Source: Candidatus Dactylopiibacterium carminicum
Lineage (GTDB): Bacteria > Pseudomonadota > Gammaproteobacteria > Burkholderiales > Rhodocyclaceae
Assembly: GCF_014736495.1 (NCBI RefSeq)
Contig: NZ_MDUX01000017.1
Span: forward strand, 1 to 58,066
Length of the DNA stretch: 58,066 bases
Direction: 5' to 3'
Shown here: positions 43,806-53,202 of the stretch, one piece after another
Layout of the letters: every line of letters starts with the position of its first letter
Position numbering within the stretch: position 1 is the stretch's first letter
Notes under the pieces: generated by a model
Databases searched by the model: none
What the model was told of the DNA's origin: nothing
The model's input: the letters and a program-made list of their open reading frames with translations, nothing else
Made by a program: the position numbers and the translations under genes

Positions 43806-44504
43806 TCATGCGGGGCGCAGCTGACGGGCGCGGATGCGCGCCTCCAGCCACCTGGCGAATTGCGACAATTCCAGGCAGGCCACGAAGTAGAAGGCCGCCA
43901 GGACGAGGAAGACGGACAAGGCCCGCGTCATCTCGATGCTGTTGATCTGCTGCGCGGAGAAGGTGATCTCCTGCACGCCGATGATGTAGACGATGGAGGT
44001 GGCCTTGATCGTGGAGACGAACTGGCTCACCAGCGAGGGGATTATGTTCAGCAGCGCCTGCGGCAGGATCACGGACTTCATCGCCTGGGCATACGACAGG
44101 CCGATGGAACGCGCTGCCTCCATCTGCCCCTTGGGCAGGCCGTCGAGGCCGGCACGCACGATCTCGGCGAGAAAGGCCGATTCATACACCACGATGGCTG
44201 CCAGTGCGGTGGCGAAGGCGGGTACGGTGGTGTCGATCATCACCGGCAGCAGGAAGTAGGCCCAGAACACGACCATCACCAGCGGGATGCCGCGAAAGGT
44301 ATAGACCCAGACGGTGGCCAGCATCTTCAGCCAGCGGATGCTGCCGGTACGCGCCAGTGCCAGCAGCATCGCCAGCGGAAAGGAAAGCCCGAGCCCGAGC
44401 CCGAGCCCGGCCAGCACCAGGGTATTGGCAAAGCCGCCGAGCGGCCCGACCGGCCAGGTGCCGACGAGGAACATCAGGCCATATTCATGCAGGATATCCA
44501 GCAT
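43806..44504 (-). CDS. Amino acid ABC transporter permease (GltK/HisM type)
   Basis: A 232-residue inner-membrane protein with an N-terminal helix over the VLAGLGLGLGLSFPLAMLL segment (encoded by a GAGCCC repeat), the conserved TFRGIPLVMVVFW, and the EAA-type loop GLDGLPKGQMEAARSIGLSYAQAMKSVILPQAL. It pairs with the permease gene upstream, separated by three bases. Confidence 0.93.
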   Translation of the reverse strand: MLDILHEYGLMFLVGTWPVGPLGGFANTLVLAGLGLGLGLSFPLAMLLALARTGSIRWLKMLATVWVYTFRGIPLVMVVFWAYFLLPVMIDTTVPAFATALAAIVVYESAFLAEIVRAGLDGLPKGQMEAARSIGLSYAQAMKSVILPQALLNIIPSLVSQFVSTIKATSIVYIIGVQEITFSAQQINSIEMTRALSVFLVLAAFYFVACLELSQFARWLEARIRARQLRPA

Positions 44505-44507
44505 CGC

Positions 44508-45203
44508 TCACCCCTTGTGCGCGGGCGGAAACCGCTGGTTGAACCACGCCCCGAGCGCCATCAGCACCAGCGAGGCGACGAGGTAGAACAGCGTGGCGGC
44601 GACGAAGACTTCCATCGAGCGGAAGGTCAGGTTCTCGATGGCCTTGGTCTGATAGGTCATCTCGACGACGCCGATGGCCATCGCGAGGCTGGTGTCCTTG
44701 AACAGGATCAGGGCGCGGTTGATCAGCGGCGGCACCGAGATGCGCAGGGCTTGCGGCAGAATCACGTGCCACAGCGCGCCGAATGCCGACAAGCCGATGG
44801 AGCGCGCGGCCTCCAGCTGGGTATGCGGCACTGTGCGCATGCCGGAACGGATGTCCTCGGCGAAAAAGGCACTGGCGTTGAGCGCCAGCGCGATCATGGC
44901 GAAGAGGAATTCGGTATCGCCCCGGTTGATCCACAGCTTGATGTCGCGCGGCAGTATCTCGGGCATGCCGAAGTACCACACCATGATCTGCACGACCGTG
45001 GGCACGTTGCGGTGGTACTCGACGAAGACGGCCACGAGCCAGTCCAGCCAGCGCCACGGAACAGCCCGCAGACCGACCAGCAGCAAGGCCACCAGCATGC
45101 CCAGCACCCAGGCGCATGCAAACAGCCTCACCGTGGTCGCCATGCCCTTGAACAGCAAGGGCAGCACGTCGGCAGACAACAGGAAGGAAAGCTGGAAATC
45201 CAT
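44508..45203 (-). CDS. Amino acid ABC transporter permease (GltJ/HisQ type)
   Basis: A 231-residue inner-membrane protein with LFKGMATTVRLFACAWVLGMLVALLL at the N-terminus, VEYHRNVPTVVQIMVWYFG, and the coupling loop SGMRTVPHTQLEAARSIGLSAFGALWHVILPQALR. It forms a heterodimer with the next permease, as in GltJK. Confidence 0.93.
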   Translation of the reverse strand: MDFQLSFLLSADVLPLLFKGMATTVRLFACAWVLGMLVALLLVGLRAVPWRWLDWLVAVFVEYHRNVPTVVQIMVWYFGMPEILPRDIKLWINRGDTEFLFAMIALALNASAFFAEDIRSGMRTVPHTQLEAARSIGLSAFGALWHVILPQALRISVPPLINRALILFKDTSLAMAIGVVEMTYQTKAIENLTFRSMEVFVAATLFYLVASLVLMALGAWFNQRFPPAHKG

Positions 45204-45232
45204 CGCGGGCGATCCCTTTCAGACAGCGCGGA

Positions 45233-46081
45233 TCAGGAAGCCTTGTCCACCGGCTCGACCTTGAACGTGCGCTTGAGCTTGTAGATGGACTGCTCGCCCA
45301 GCCACTTCTCGAACGTCGCGCTCAATTCGCCGCTCTTGTCCATCTGCAGGATGGCCTCGTTGATCGCAGCGATCAGCTTGGGGTTGTTCTTGTTGGTAAC
45401 GATACCCATGTGCTCCACATAGGTCGGTTCGGGCACCATCATTACCGGATTGCCCTTGCCCTGGGAGTCGATTTCGAAACATTTGAGCGCGAGTTCACCG
45501 GCTGTGAAGCCTTCCACCTTGTCGCTCTGCAGACCGAGATAGCAGGACGCCACATCCTGGAAGGTCAGCACCTGGGCCTTGGGCAGCACGCGCGCGGCGA
45601 TCGCGGCGGAGCTGGAGCCCTTGGATGCACAGACCTTCCTGCCGGCCAGATCCGCCAGGGTCTTGATGCCGGAATCCTTCTTGACCATCACTTTGATGGC
45701 GCCCTGCAGGTATTGCAGGCTGAAATCCACCTGCTCGGCACGCTCCGGCAGATACGCCATGGAGCCGGCCACCAGATCGACGCGCCCCATCTTCAGCTCG
45801 GGAATGCGCGCTTCGGTGGACAGCGGGCGATGCTCCAGCTTCACGCCCAGGGACTTAGCCAGTGCCTTGCACATATCCACGTCATACCCCACAAAGGTCC
45901 GGCTGGCCGGATCCTGGAAGGCATACGGCGCGCTGGCGTTCTGCGTGCCACAGATCAGTGTGCCGCGCGCCTTGATGTCATCGAGCGCTTCGGCATGTGC
46001 CAGGGAGGACAGGGTGCTACCGGCCAGCAACAGGCCGAGCAACTTGCCCGCGGAAAGAATCGAGATACCACGCTTAGCCAT
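45233..46081 (-). CDS. Amino acid ABC transporter substrate-binding protein (family 3, GltI-like)
   Basis: The 282-residue periplasmic protein has a signal peptide (GKLLGLLLAGSTLSSLAHA) and family 3 motifs: RGTLICGTQNASAPYAFQDPASRTFVGYDVDMCKALAKSLG at residues ~40-80, MGRVDLVAGSMAYLPERAEQVDFS, and LAGRKVCASKGSSSAAIA. The start has AAGGAG 6 bases upstream. Its ligand is unknown; placement after a cystathionine beta-lyase gene hints at a sulfur amino acid. Confidence 0.94.
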   Translation of the reverse strand: MAKRGISILSAGKLLGLLLAGSTLSSLAHAEALDDIKARGTLICGTQNASAPYAFQDPASRTFVGYDVDMCKALAKSLGVKLEHRPLSTEARIPELKMGRVDLVAGSMAYLPERAEQVDFSLQYLQGAIKVMVKKDSGIKTLADLAGRKVCASKGSSSAAIAARVLPKAQVLTFQDVASCYLGLQSDKVEGFTAGELALKCFEIDSQGKGNPVMMVPEPTYVEHMGIVTNKNNPKLIAAINEAILQMDKSGELSATFEKWLGEQSIYKLKRTFKVEPVDKAS

Positions 46082-46132
46082 CTTGATGCTCCTTGACTTC
46101 GTAGGGGTTGAGGGAGGGTCCGGAAAAAAGGG

Positions 46133-47302
46133 TCAGCCACGCAGCGCCTGCAGCGCGGCCTCGATATCGGCAATCAGATCTTCGGGCGACTCCAGCCCGA
46201 TATGCAGACGCGCCATGCCGCCACGCCCGCTCCAGTCGGTTTCGGTACGCGCGCCCGGCATGTCGACCGGCAGCGCCAGGCTCTCGTAGCCGCCCCAGGA
46301 GGCGCCCACGCCGAAGAGCTGCAAGGCGTTGATGAAACGGATGGCCGCCGCCGCGTCGAACATCGGCGCGAACTCGACCGTCAGCAGGCCATTGGTACCG
46401 CTGCAATCACGCAGCCACAGTGCATGCGAAGGGCTGTCCGGCAAGGCAGGACAATGCACGCAGGCCACTTCCGGACGGGATTGCAGCCAGCGTGCGACGG
46501 TCAGCGCATTCTGCCCGTGCGCTGCCAGGCGAACCGCCAGCGAACGCATGCCGCGCAAGGTCAGCCAGGCATCGTCGGCACCGACGGTCTGCCCCAGATC
46601 GACCGCGGCCTCCTCCATCGGCTGCCAGGCGGCCTGATTGGTCACCACCGTGCCCAGCATCACGTCGGAATGGCCGCCGAGATACTTGGTCGCCGCCATC
46701 ACGGAGATGTCCGCCCCCAGTGCCAGCGGCCGGTAGAGCAGGCCCGAGCCCCAGGTGTTGTCGACGGCGACGAGGCAGCCATGCGCACGCGCGAGCCTGA
46801 CGATGGCCGGCAGATCCACCATTTCGTAGGCCAGCGAACCAGGGCTCTCCACATAGATCAGGCGGGTATTCGGCTTGATGCGTCCGGCAAGATCGCAGCC
46901 GTCGGCACGGTAATAATCATGCTCGACGCCCATGCGCGAGAGCTGGCGCGAACAGAAACGGCGCACCGGCGCATACACCGCGTCGGTGATCAGCACATGG
47001 TCACCCTGCCCCAGATAGCCCAGCAGGATCGTGGCGATCGCAGCCTGACCGGTCGGGAACACCTTGGCGCGATAACCACCTTCAAGCTCCACCAGCGCAT
47101 CTTTGAGCGCATAGGTGCTGTCGGTGCCACGCGCTGCATACGACAGCATGCGTTCGGCATCCCGGCGGTTGCGCGTATCGCGCCAGTGCTCGACGTTTTC
47201 GAAGATGTAGCTGCTGGCGCGGGTGACCGGAGTATTGACCCAGCCCTTGTGCGGCCGGCCGGCACGCAGCAATCGGGTATTCGGGGATTGGGGACGCTTC
47301 AT
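46133..47302 (-). CDS. metC: Cystathionine beta-lyase (Cys/Met PLP enzyme family)
   Basis: The 389-residue fold-type I PLP enzyme has VFPTGQAAIATILLGYL, the active-site Tyr region DAVYAPVRRFCSRQL, IYVESPGSLAYEMVDLPAIV, VAVDNTWGSGLLYRPLALGADISVMAATKYLGGHSDVMLG (PLP Lys in ATKYLGGH) and the late GVGASWGGYESLALP typical of MetC rather than MetB. It cleaves cystathionine or other cysteine S-conjugates to a thiol, pyruvate and ammonia. It sits between an MFS permease gene and an amino-acid ABC importer, so a transport-linked role is likely. Confidence 0.92.
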   Translation of the reverse strand: MKRPQSPNTRLLRAGRPHKGWVNTPVTRASSYIFENVEHWRDTRNRRDAERMLSYAARGTDSTYALKDALVELEGGYRAKVFPTGQAAIATILLGYLGQGDHVLITDAVYAPVRRFCSRQLSRMGVEHDYYRADGCDLAGRIKPNTRLIYVESPGSLAYEMVDLPAIVRLARAHGCLVAVDNTWGSGLLYRPLALGADISVMAATKYLGGHSDVMLGTVVTNQAAWQPMEEAAVDLGQTVGADDAWLTLRGMRSLAVRLAAHGQNALTVARWLQSRPEVACVHCPALPDSPSHALWLRDCSGTNGLLTVEFAPMFDAAAAIRFINALQLFGVGASWGGYESLALPVDMPGARTETDWSGRGGMARLHIGLESPEDLIADIEAALQALRG

Positions 47303-47339
47303 CGGAGGTTTCTTGGAAGATTTCTGGAAGGGAGCTCGA

Positions 47340-48575
47340 TCATTTGAGCGGCGGAAGCCTGCGCAGGTAAAAAGCGATCAGCAGGCACAGGCCCAGCACC
47401 AACGCGAGATTGATGACCACGCTGCTCCAGGCGCCCATGTGCCAGACCAGGCCGGTAGTCCAGCCCAGCACGCTGGAGCCCAGGTAATAGGCCGACAGAT
47501 ACAGGGCCGACGCGAGCGCGCGGTTTTCCCGCGCCCGGCGCCCCACCCAGCTGCTGGCGATCGAATGCGAGGCGAAGAAACCGAAGGTCACGAGAATGGT
47601 GCCCAGACCCAGGACCATGCCGTTGTCGGAAAGCGAGACGAGCAGGCCTGCCGTCATCACGCACACCATCATCCACAACACCTCACGGCGGCCGAAGCGA
47701 TCCGCCAGCCGCCCAGCCCAGGCCGATGCAACCATGCCGAAGATGTAGGGCAGGAACACCAGCCCCTGCACCGACAGCGGCAGGGAAAACGGCGGTGCGG
47801 AAAGGCGGAAGCCGAGGTAGTTGTAATAGCTGACGAAAGCGCCCATCAGCAGGAAGGCACAAACGAACAGCCAAGGCAGGCCGGCATCGCGCAGATGCTG
47901 CGCGGCATGCTGCTTCATGGCCGCCAGCGAAGCGCGACGCGGCACGAAATGACGCGAGGCGGGCAAGGTGCGGGCCACGGCCAGTGCAGCAGCGATCCCC
48001 ATCAGCCCCAGCACTGCCGTGGCAACCCGCCAGGAGCCGGCATCCGCCAGCAGCGGCGCGATCAGGCGCCCGCTCATGCCACCCGAGGCGTTCCCTGCGA
48101 TGTACAACCCCATCGCACGGCCCAGCGATTCAGGCGCGATCTCTTCCGACAGATAAGCCATCGCCACGGCTGGCAGGCCGGCCAGAGCCAGACCGAAGAG
48201 GGTGCGCATCACCAGCAACGCCTTGAAATCCGTCGCGAAGGCTGCCAGCACCGTCAGCGCGCCCCCCAGGGCCAGTGCGGTCACCATCGCCAGTTTGCGG
48301 CTGTAGCGATCGGCGATCAGGCTCACGGGCACCAGACACAGGGCCAGCCCGCCCGTGGCCATCGACATCGCCCCGCTGGCCTGCGACGGCGTCAGGCCAA
48401 ACTCGCGCGCCAGCTCCGGCATCAGCGGCTGCAGGCAGTACAACATCGCAAACGTGGCGAAGCCACCGAAGAAGGTACCGAGCGCGGCCTTGCGATAGCC
48501 GGCGGTGCCGAACTGGAGATAGGCGGACGACGGCTTGCTGGAAGAAGTCGCTGCGTCGGCAGCGGGACTGAGAGC
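47340..48575 (-). CDS. MFS transporter (YnfM-type)
   Basis: The 411-residue protein has about twelve hydrophobic segments beginning with FFGGFATFAMLYCLQPLMPELAREFG, the MFS loop motif LIADRYSRK between helices 2 and 3, and its repeat GRLADRFGRREVLW between helices 8 and 9. The start at 48575 is the first ATG; a GTG 15 codons earlier is possible and neither has a clear ribosome binding site. Divergent from a LysR gene 102 bases away and first in a cluster with metC and an amino-acid ABC importer. Confidence 0.88.
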   Translation of the reverse strand, partial: ALSPAADAATSSSKPSSAYLQFGTAGYRKAALGTFFGGFATFAMLYCLQPLMPELAREFGLTPSQASGAMSMATGGLALCLVPVSLIADRYSRKLAMVTALALGGALTVLAAFATDFKALLVMRTLFGLALAGLPAVAMAYLSEEIAPESLGRAMGLYIAGNASGGMSGRLIAPLLADAGSWRVATAVLGLMGIAAALAVARTLPASRHFVPRRASLAAMKQHAAQHLRDAGLPWLFVCAFLLMGAFVSYYNYLGFRLSAPPFSLPLSVQGLVFLPYIFGMVASAWAGRLADRFGRREVLWMMVCVMTAGLLVSLSDNGMVLGLGTILVTFGFFASHSIASSWVGRRARENRALASALYLSAYYLGSSVLGWTTGLVWHMGAWSSVVINLALVLGLCLLIAFYLRRLPPLK

Positions 48576-48677
48576 CATGAAAAACAACCAGGGGATGAAT
48601 CTGATAAGGATTCTGGACACGCAAAAAAGATAGGTCCAATATATTTTTCAGGCACTTTTGATACTTTTTCAGTCTCA

Positions 48678-49580
48678 ATGGAACTCCGTCATCTCCGATA
48701 CTTCGTCGCCGTCGCCGAAGAGTTGCATTTCCGCCGCGCAGCCGAGCGCCTGCATATCGCACAACCGCCGCTCAGCCAGCAGATCCAGGCGCTGGAAGAA
48801 GAGGTCGGCGCCCAATTGCTGATCCGCAGCCGCCGCAGCGTGAGCCTCACCGAAGCGGGCGAGATATTCCTGCAACGCGCACGCCGGGTTCTGGAAGACG
48901 CGGCGGCGGCCAGCACCGAAGCACGGCGCATGGCCAAAGGAGAGCTGGGCCACCTGCGCGTGGGCTACACCACCTCACTGCCGCTCAAGCCCCTGCTGCC
49001 GAGCATCCTCGGAGAGTTCCGCAAGAAGTGCCCGGACGTCACAGTGCAGCTGCGCGAGATGGTCACGCCCGAACAGTTCGACTCCCTGCGCAACAACGAG
49101 CTGGATATCGGCTTCGTGCGCTACAACGAACCGGACCGGAAGATCGACGGCCTGCGTCTGACACTCCTCAGCAACGACCCGCTGATGATGGCGATGCCGG
49201 TCAGGCATCCCCTGGCCAACGCCGAACAGGTCACGCTGGCGCAGTTCGCCGACGAACGCTTCATCTCCTATCCCGCGAACGCCGGCGCGGACCTCGGCGT
49301 ACTGGTGCGCAGGCTCTGCAACTGGGCCGGCTTCTCGCCCAAGGTGGAACAGGAAGCCGCCGAGGCCGTGACGCAGATCGGCCTGGTGGCGGCCGGCCTG
49401 GGTGTGACCGTGATGCCCAGCCCGATGGCCTGCATCGCCATGGATCGCGTGCGCTACGTACCGCTGGCGGATGCCGGCGCCTTCCACAGTATGTATCTGG
49501 TCACCCGCGACGGCCTGCCCAAACCCCTGCTGGCCAATTTCCTCAGTTGCGTGGACGTGGCCGTGGCGTTTTCCCACTGA
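48678..49580 (+). CDS. LysR-family regulator (likely of the mfs-metC-ABC cluster)
   Basis: The 300-residue protein starts MELRHLRYFVAVAEELHFRRAAERLHIAQPPLSQQIQALEEEVG, the common LysR N-terminus of the BenM/CatM-like group, followed by the hinge RRMAKGELGHLRVGYTTSL and a full effector domain. The ATG at 48678 fits the family start exactly. The 102-base divergent region is AT-rich (AATATATTTTT), as usual for LysR promoters. Confidence 0.95.
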   Translation: MELRHLRYFVAVAEELHFRRAAERLHIAQPPLSQQIQALEEEVGAQLLIRSRRSVSLTEAGEIFLQRARRVLEDAAAASTEARRMAKGELGHLRVGYTTSLPLKPLLPSILGEFRKKCPDVTVQLREMVTPEQFDSLRNNELDIGFVRYNEPDRKIDGLRLTLLSNDPLMMAMPVRHPLANAEQVTLAQFADERFISYPANAGADLGVLVRRLCNWAGFSPKVEQEAAEAVTQIGLVAAGLGVTVMPSPMACIAMDRVRYVPLADAGAFHSMYLVTRDGLPKPLLANFLSCVDVAVAFSH

Positions 49581-49695
49581 AACCAGGGCAGGCAGCCTTC
49601 CATTCAATAATCTTGAACGCTGCCATCAAACCGGCAGCACCTTGCCGCCCGCGTCGGGGCCGAGAATGAATTCCACCCCACACGGAGGAAACATC

Positions 49696-50397
49696 ATGAT
49701 CACCTTGCGCAAATCCCAGGACCGCGGTTATGCCGATCACGGCTGGCTGAAGAGCCACCATTCATTCTCCTTCGCCGGCTACCATGACCCCGAGCACATG
49801 GGCTGGGGCAACCTGCGCGTCATCAACGAGGACCGCATCGCCGCCGGCACCGGCTTCGGCCGCCATGGCCACCGTGACATGGAGATCGTCAGCTACGTGC
49901 TCAGCGGCGAGCTGGCCCACCGCGACAGCATGGGTAACGTGCAGAGCATCCCGCCCGGTGACGTGCAGCGCATGAGCGCCGGCAGCGGCGTGATGCACAG
50001 CGAGTTCAACCACGCCGACAATCAAGAGACGCATTTCCTGCAGATCTGGATCGAGCCCGACCGGTTCGGCATCGCCCCCGGCTACGAGCAGAAGACCATT
50101 CCTGTCGAGCAGAAGCGTGGTGCCCTGCGCCTGGTGGCCTCGCCGGACGGCGCGCAGGATTCCGTGCGCATCCACGCGGATGCCAGTCTCTATGCCGGAT
50201 TGTTCGCGGCAGGCGAACGCGCGGAGCTCGCGCTGGACCCTGCACGCAAGGCCTACGTGTTCCTGATCCGCGGCGCCCTCACCGCCAACGGGCAGCCCCT
50301 GCAGGCAGGCGACGCCCTGTTGCTGGCGGAAGAGAATGCCCTGGCACTGACTGACGGCCAGGACGCCGAAGTACTCGTATTCGACCTGGCCGCCTGA
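49696..50397 (+). CDS. Pirin family protein (YhhW-like, possible quercetinase)
   Basis: The 233-residue bicupin starts MITLRKSQDRGYADHGWLKSHHSFSFA and has the metal-binding motif GFGRHGHRDMEIVSYVLSGELAHRDSMGN (His and Glu ligands) and MSAGSGVMHSEFN. YhhW of E. coli cleaves quercetin in vitro; its natural role is unclear. The ATG at 49696 has GGAGGAA 6 bases upstream. It is followed by a doxX gene, a common pairing. Confidence 0.94.
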   Translation: MITLRKSQDRGYADHGWLKSHHSFSFAGYHDPEHMGWGNLRVINEDRIAAGTGFGRHGHRDMEIVSYVLSGELAHRDSMGNVQSIPPGDVQRMSAGSGVMHSEFNHADNQETHFLQIWIEPDRFGIAPGYEQKTIPVEQKRGALRLVASPDGAQDSVRIHADASLYAGLFAAGERAELALDPARKAYVFLIRGALTANGQPLQAGDALLLAEENALALTDGQDAEVLVFDLAA

Positions 50398-50439
50398 GGG
50401 TCAATGCCGCGCTCTTGAACCTCGATCGCGCTCGATCAG

Positions 50440-50467
50440 CGTCATTCCGGCGCAAGCCGGAATGACG
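50440..50467. repeat. REP-like palindrome, copy 1
   Basis: CGTCATTCCGGC-GCAA-GCCGGAATGACG: a perfect 12-bp stem with a 4-base loop, between the pirin and doxX genes. The same stem with the loop GAAG occurs at 57443-57470. Such palindromes are spread through many proteobacterial genomes. Confidence 0.88.
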
Positions 50468-50544
50468 GCGTTGTTCCAAGAGATGGCAAAACGCCCGACG
50501 ACGGCCCTGCATCACCCCACCCACCCATGTACAGAGGAAACATC

Positions 50545-50955
50545 ATGTCCCAATCGCTTCAGAACGCCCTTTCGCTGGCCGCGCGCCTGCTCATCTCGGT
50601 GCTCTTCGTGCCCGCCGGCTTCGCCAAGCTCACCGGCTTCGGCGGCACCGTCGGCTACATCGCCTCGGTCGGTCTGCCGCTGCCCGAGCTCGGCGCAGTG
50701 CTCGCGATCATCGTCGAGATCGGCGTCGGCATCGCCCTGATCGTGGGCTTCCAGACCCGCCTGGCCGCCCTGGTGCTGGCGGTGTTCACGCTGGCCGCCT
50801 CGATTTTCTTCCATGCCTATTGGGCTGCTCCGGCCCAACAGGCGATGGTGGTCGAACTGCTGTTCTTCAAGAACATCGCCGTGATCGGCGGCCTGCTCGG
50901 CCTGGCGGCTTTCGGCGCCGGCGGCTGGAGTGTGGACGCCCGCAAGCAAGCCTGA
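50545..50955 (+). CDS. DoxX family membrane protein
   Basis: The 136-residue protein has four hydrophobic segments (SLAARLLISVLFVPAGFAKLTGFGG first) and the DoxX pattern VGLPLPELGAVLAIIVEIGVGIALIVGFQTRLAALVLAVFTLAASIFFH. Function is poorly defined; relatives are subunits of thiosulfate:quinone oxidoreductase or of SodA-linked redox complexes. The ATG at 50545 has AGAGGAAA upstream, nearly the same leader as the pirin gene, and is preferred to the ATG six codons earlier. Confidence 0.92.
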   Translation: MSQSLQNALSLAARLLISVLFVPAGFAKLTGFGGTVGYIASVGLPLPELGAVLAIIVEIGVGIALIVGFQTRLAALVLAVFTLAASIFFHAYWAAPAQQAMVVELLFFKNIAVIGGLLGLAAFGAGGWSVDARKQA

Positions 50956-50968
50956 ACGCCCCTCGCCA

Positions 50969-50999
50969 AGCCCCGCCGGCCATGCCGGCGGGGCTTTTT
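50969..50999 (+). terminator. Rho-independent terminator after doxX
   Basis: AGCCCCGCCGGC pairs with GCCGGCGGGGCT around CAT, followed by TTTTTG on the plus strand, 14 bases beyond the doxX stop. Confidence 0.93.
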
Positions 51000-51127
51000 G
51001 TTACAAGTATCTTTTCGGGCGCTGCACCGTCACGTCGCGACAAGCATGAGGGTGCTTGTGCGCCCCTGGCTTGCAGCAAAGGGGCGGCGAGGGCAGGATT
51101 CAAAATCCTTGAACCCGGGAGCCGCTG

Positions 51128-52072
51128 ATGCCCACGCCCCGCGATGTCCTCACGCCGGCCTCGCTGGCACTGCTGCAGTCGATTGCCGACACCGGCAGCT
51201 TTGCCGCCGCCGCACGCGCCAATGACATGGTGCCCAGTGCGCTGACCTACCGCGTGCGCCAGATCGAGGATGCGCTGGATGTGCTGCTCTTCGACCGTTC
51301 CTCACGCCAGGCCCGGCTGACCCCGGCCGGTACCGAATTGCTGCGCGGCGGCGCCAGCCTGCTGGGAGAGGTCGACGCCATCGCCAACCGCGTCAAGCGC
51401 GTGGCCACGGGCTGGGAGCCCCAGCTCACCATCACCGTCGACAGCATCATCGATCGCGCCACGGTGATGGAGCTGTGCGCCAGCTTCCTCGCCCTGAGCC
51501 CCCCGACACGCCTGCGGCTGCGCGCCGAAACCCTCTCCGGCACGCTGACCACGCTCACCTCGGGAGAAGCGGACCTCGCCATCGGCGTGGTGATGGACAA
51601 CAACACCGCCACCGGCCTGCAACGCGAGCTATTGGGCACGGTGCATTTCGTCTTTGCCGTGGCGCCGCACCATCCGCTGGCGCAGGCGGCGGAGCCGCTG
51701 TCAGACGAACTCATCCGCCAGCACCGCGCCGTTGCGATCGCAGACTCTGTGCGGCAAGGCAGCCCGCTCACCATCGGCCTGCTCAGCGGGCAGGACGTTC
51801 TGACGGTGGCCGACATGCCGACCAAGCTCGATGCCCAGATCCGCGGGCTGGGTGTGGGTCTGCTGCCCACCTGCCTGGCGCAGGATTACATCGACGTCGG
51901 CCGCCTGGTCGCCAAACCGCTGGAGCGTGCCACACAGCAGATCCAGTCCAGCTACGCCTGGCGCAAACGCGGCCAGGCCGAACCCGGGCGCGCCCTGCAA
52001 TGGTGGCTGGAGCAGCTGCAACGCCCCGTCACCCGCGCGGCCCTGCTGGGCGAGCGTCACCGGATCCGCTGA
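51128..52072 (+). CDS. LysR-family transcriptional regulator
   Basis: The 314-residue protein has a LysR winged helix (LALLQSIADTGSFAAAARANDMVPSALTYRVRQIEDAL) and an effector domain close to YhaJ/DhcR-type regulators. It lies behind the pirin-doxX pair in the same direction, after a terminator and 128 bases of untranscribed-looking DNA, so it is probably independent. Such regulators usually sit divergent to pirin; here the order is different. Confidence 0.92.
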   Translation: MPTPRDVLTPASLALLQSIADTGSFAAAARANDMVPSALTYRVRQIEDALDVLLFDRSSRQARLTPAGTELLRGGASLLGEVDAIANRVKRVATGWEPQLTITVDSIIDRATVMELCASFLALSPPTRLRLRAETLSGTLTTLTSGEADLAIGVVMDNNTATGLQRELLGTVHFVFAVAPHHPLAQAAEPLSDELIRQHRAVAIADSVRQGSPLTIGLLSGQDVLTVADMPTKLDAQIRGLGVGLLPTCLAQDYIDVGRLVAKPLERATQQIQSSYAWRKRGQAEPGRALQWWLEQLQRPVTRAALLGERHRIR

Positions 52073-52134
52073 GCCCGGACCGACGCCTCGTGCGGCTTCG
52101 TACTCAAGCCTGCAGAACAGAACACGCCAGCGCC

Positions 52135-53082
52135 TCATCCGTGTGAGGGCGAAACCGCATCGGCCCCGTCTCGTGGCCATGCCGCCAGCACAGACTCCCT
52201 GCAGGTCGCGAACCATCCGGCCGGCCGCTGAGAAGCCTTGCCACGCACCAGCCACAGCGCGGCCACCGGGGCGAAGCCGGCGATCTCGATCACACGCAGT
52301 CGCTCGCGGCAGGGGCTCGCCTCCACCAGCGGGCGCGGCATGAATCCCAGCCCCAGGCCGTTGGCCACCAGTGCCAGTTGCAAGGCCGTGCCGAAACTGT
52401 CCGACACCACACGGATCGGAAAGCCCGCCTCTTCGAACAGCCGCTGCAGACTCAGCCGCAGCCCGCAGCCGTCGGGGTTGAGCACCCAGGGCCAATCCGC
52501 CAGATCCCCGACCCGGCATCCCCGCGCCTCGTCGAGCGGGAAATCGCGGGCGGCCACGACCACCAGCCGGAAACGATGGCAGGCCTCGGCCAGCAGCCCC
52601 TCGGCAAAACGCTGTGTGGGCGGCGCCACCACCACAGCGGCATCCAGGTCCGTGGCTTCGACCATGTCGAGCAGCCCGGGGCTCCAGCCTGTGAGCACCT
52701 GCGGCGACAGGGCGGGAAAGCGCGCTCGCAGGGCACCGAGCAGGTCGACCGCCACAGCCTCGGCCACCATCTGCGGCAAGCCCAGGCGGAACACATCCGC
52801 CGCGGGCAGGCCGGCATTGGCCACCGAGATCAGTTGCTCGCTCTCGCGCAGCACCTGCACGCATTGCTCGTAGATGCGGTGCCCCATCGGCGTGAGCCGG
52901 GGCGGACGTGTATTGCGATCGAGCAGCTGCAGGCCAAAGCTCTCTTCCAGCGCCTGGATGCGGCGGGTCACCGCCGGCTGGGGCAGACCGAGGGCTGTCG
53001 CCGCGCGTGACACCGACTCATGACGCACGGTGCAGACAAAGGCGTCGATGTCGTCGATCTTGAAGTGATAGGGTCGTTTCAT
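52135..53082 (-). CDS. LysR-family regulator divergent from second amino-acid ABC system
   Basis: The 315-residue protein has the winged helix IDAFVCTVRHESVSRAATALGLPQPAVTRRIQALEESFG and an effector domain with VVVAARDFPL and GLGLGFMPRPLVEASP. It starts at the ATG at 53082 and is convergent with the preceding LysR gene (62-base gap). A 217-base AT-rich region separates it from the transporter gene it probably controls. Confidence 0.93.
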   Translation of the reverse strand: MKRPYHFKIDDIDAFVCTVRHESVSRAATALGLPQPAVTRRIQALEESFGLQLLDRNTRPPRLTPMGHRIYEQCVQVLRESEQLISVANAGLPAADVFRLGLPQMVAEAVAVDLLGALRARFPALSPQVLTGWSPGLLDMVEATDLDAAVVVAPPTQRFAEGLLAEACHRFRLVVVAARDFPLDEARGCRVGDLADWPWVLNPDGCGLRLSLQRLFEEAGFPIRVVSDSFGTALQLALVANGLGLGFMPRPLVEASPCRERLRVIEIAGFAPVAALWLVRGKASQRPAGWFATCRESVLAAWPRDGADAVSPSHG

Positions 53083-53189
53083 CGTTCGCGAAGGGCAGAA
53101 GAGGCGAAAAGCAGGCGCGGCAAGCCACGGAGCAAAGGCGCGAGTATGCCTTCGGCAAGTTCATCGATAAATACAGAAACCACATATTG

Positions 53190-53202
53190 TTATCAAACAT
53201 AA
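53190..53202. promoter_or_regulatory. Candidate LysR box (TTAT-N5-ATAA)
   Basis: TTATCAAACATAA is a T-N11-A inverted repeat in the AT-rich divergent region, about 100 bases from either start codon. It is the best LysR-type site I can see there; unproven. Confidence 0.45.

Noticed and set aside
44391..44406. GAGCCC tandem repeat
   Set aside because: Short and in frame; it encodes a Gly-Leu run in a membrane helix of the permease and needs no separate explanation.
47223..49580. A 785-residue protein ending in the LysR domain
   Set aside because: The upstream 485 codons are antisense to the MFS gene; the LysR family start is at 48678.
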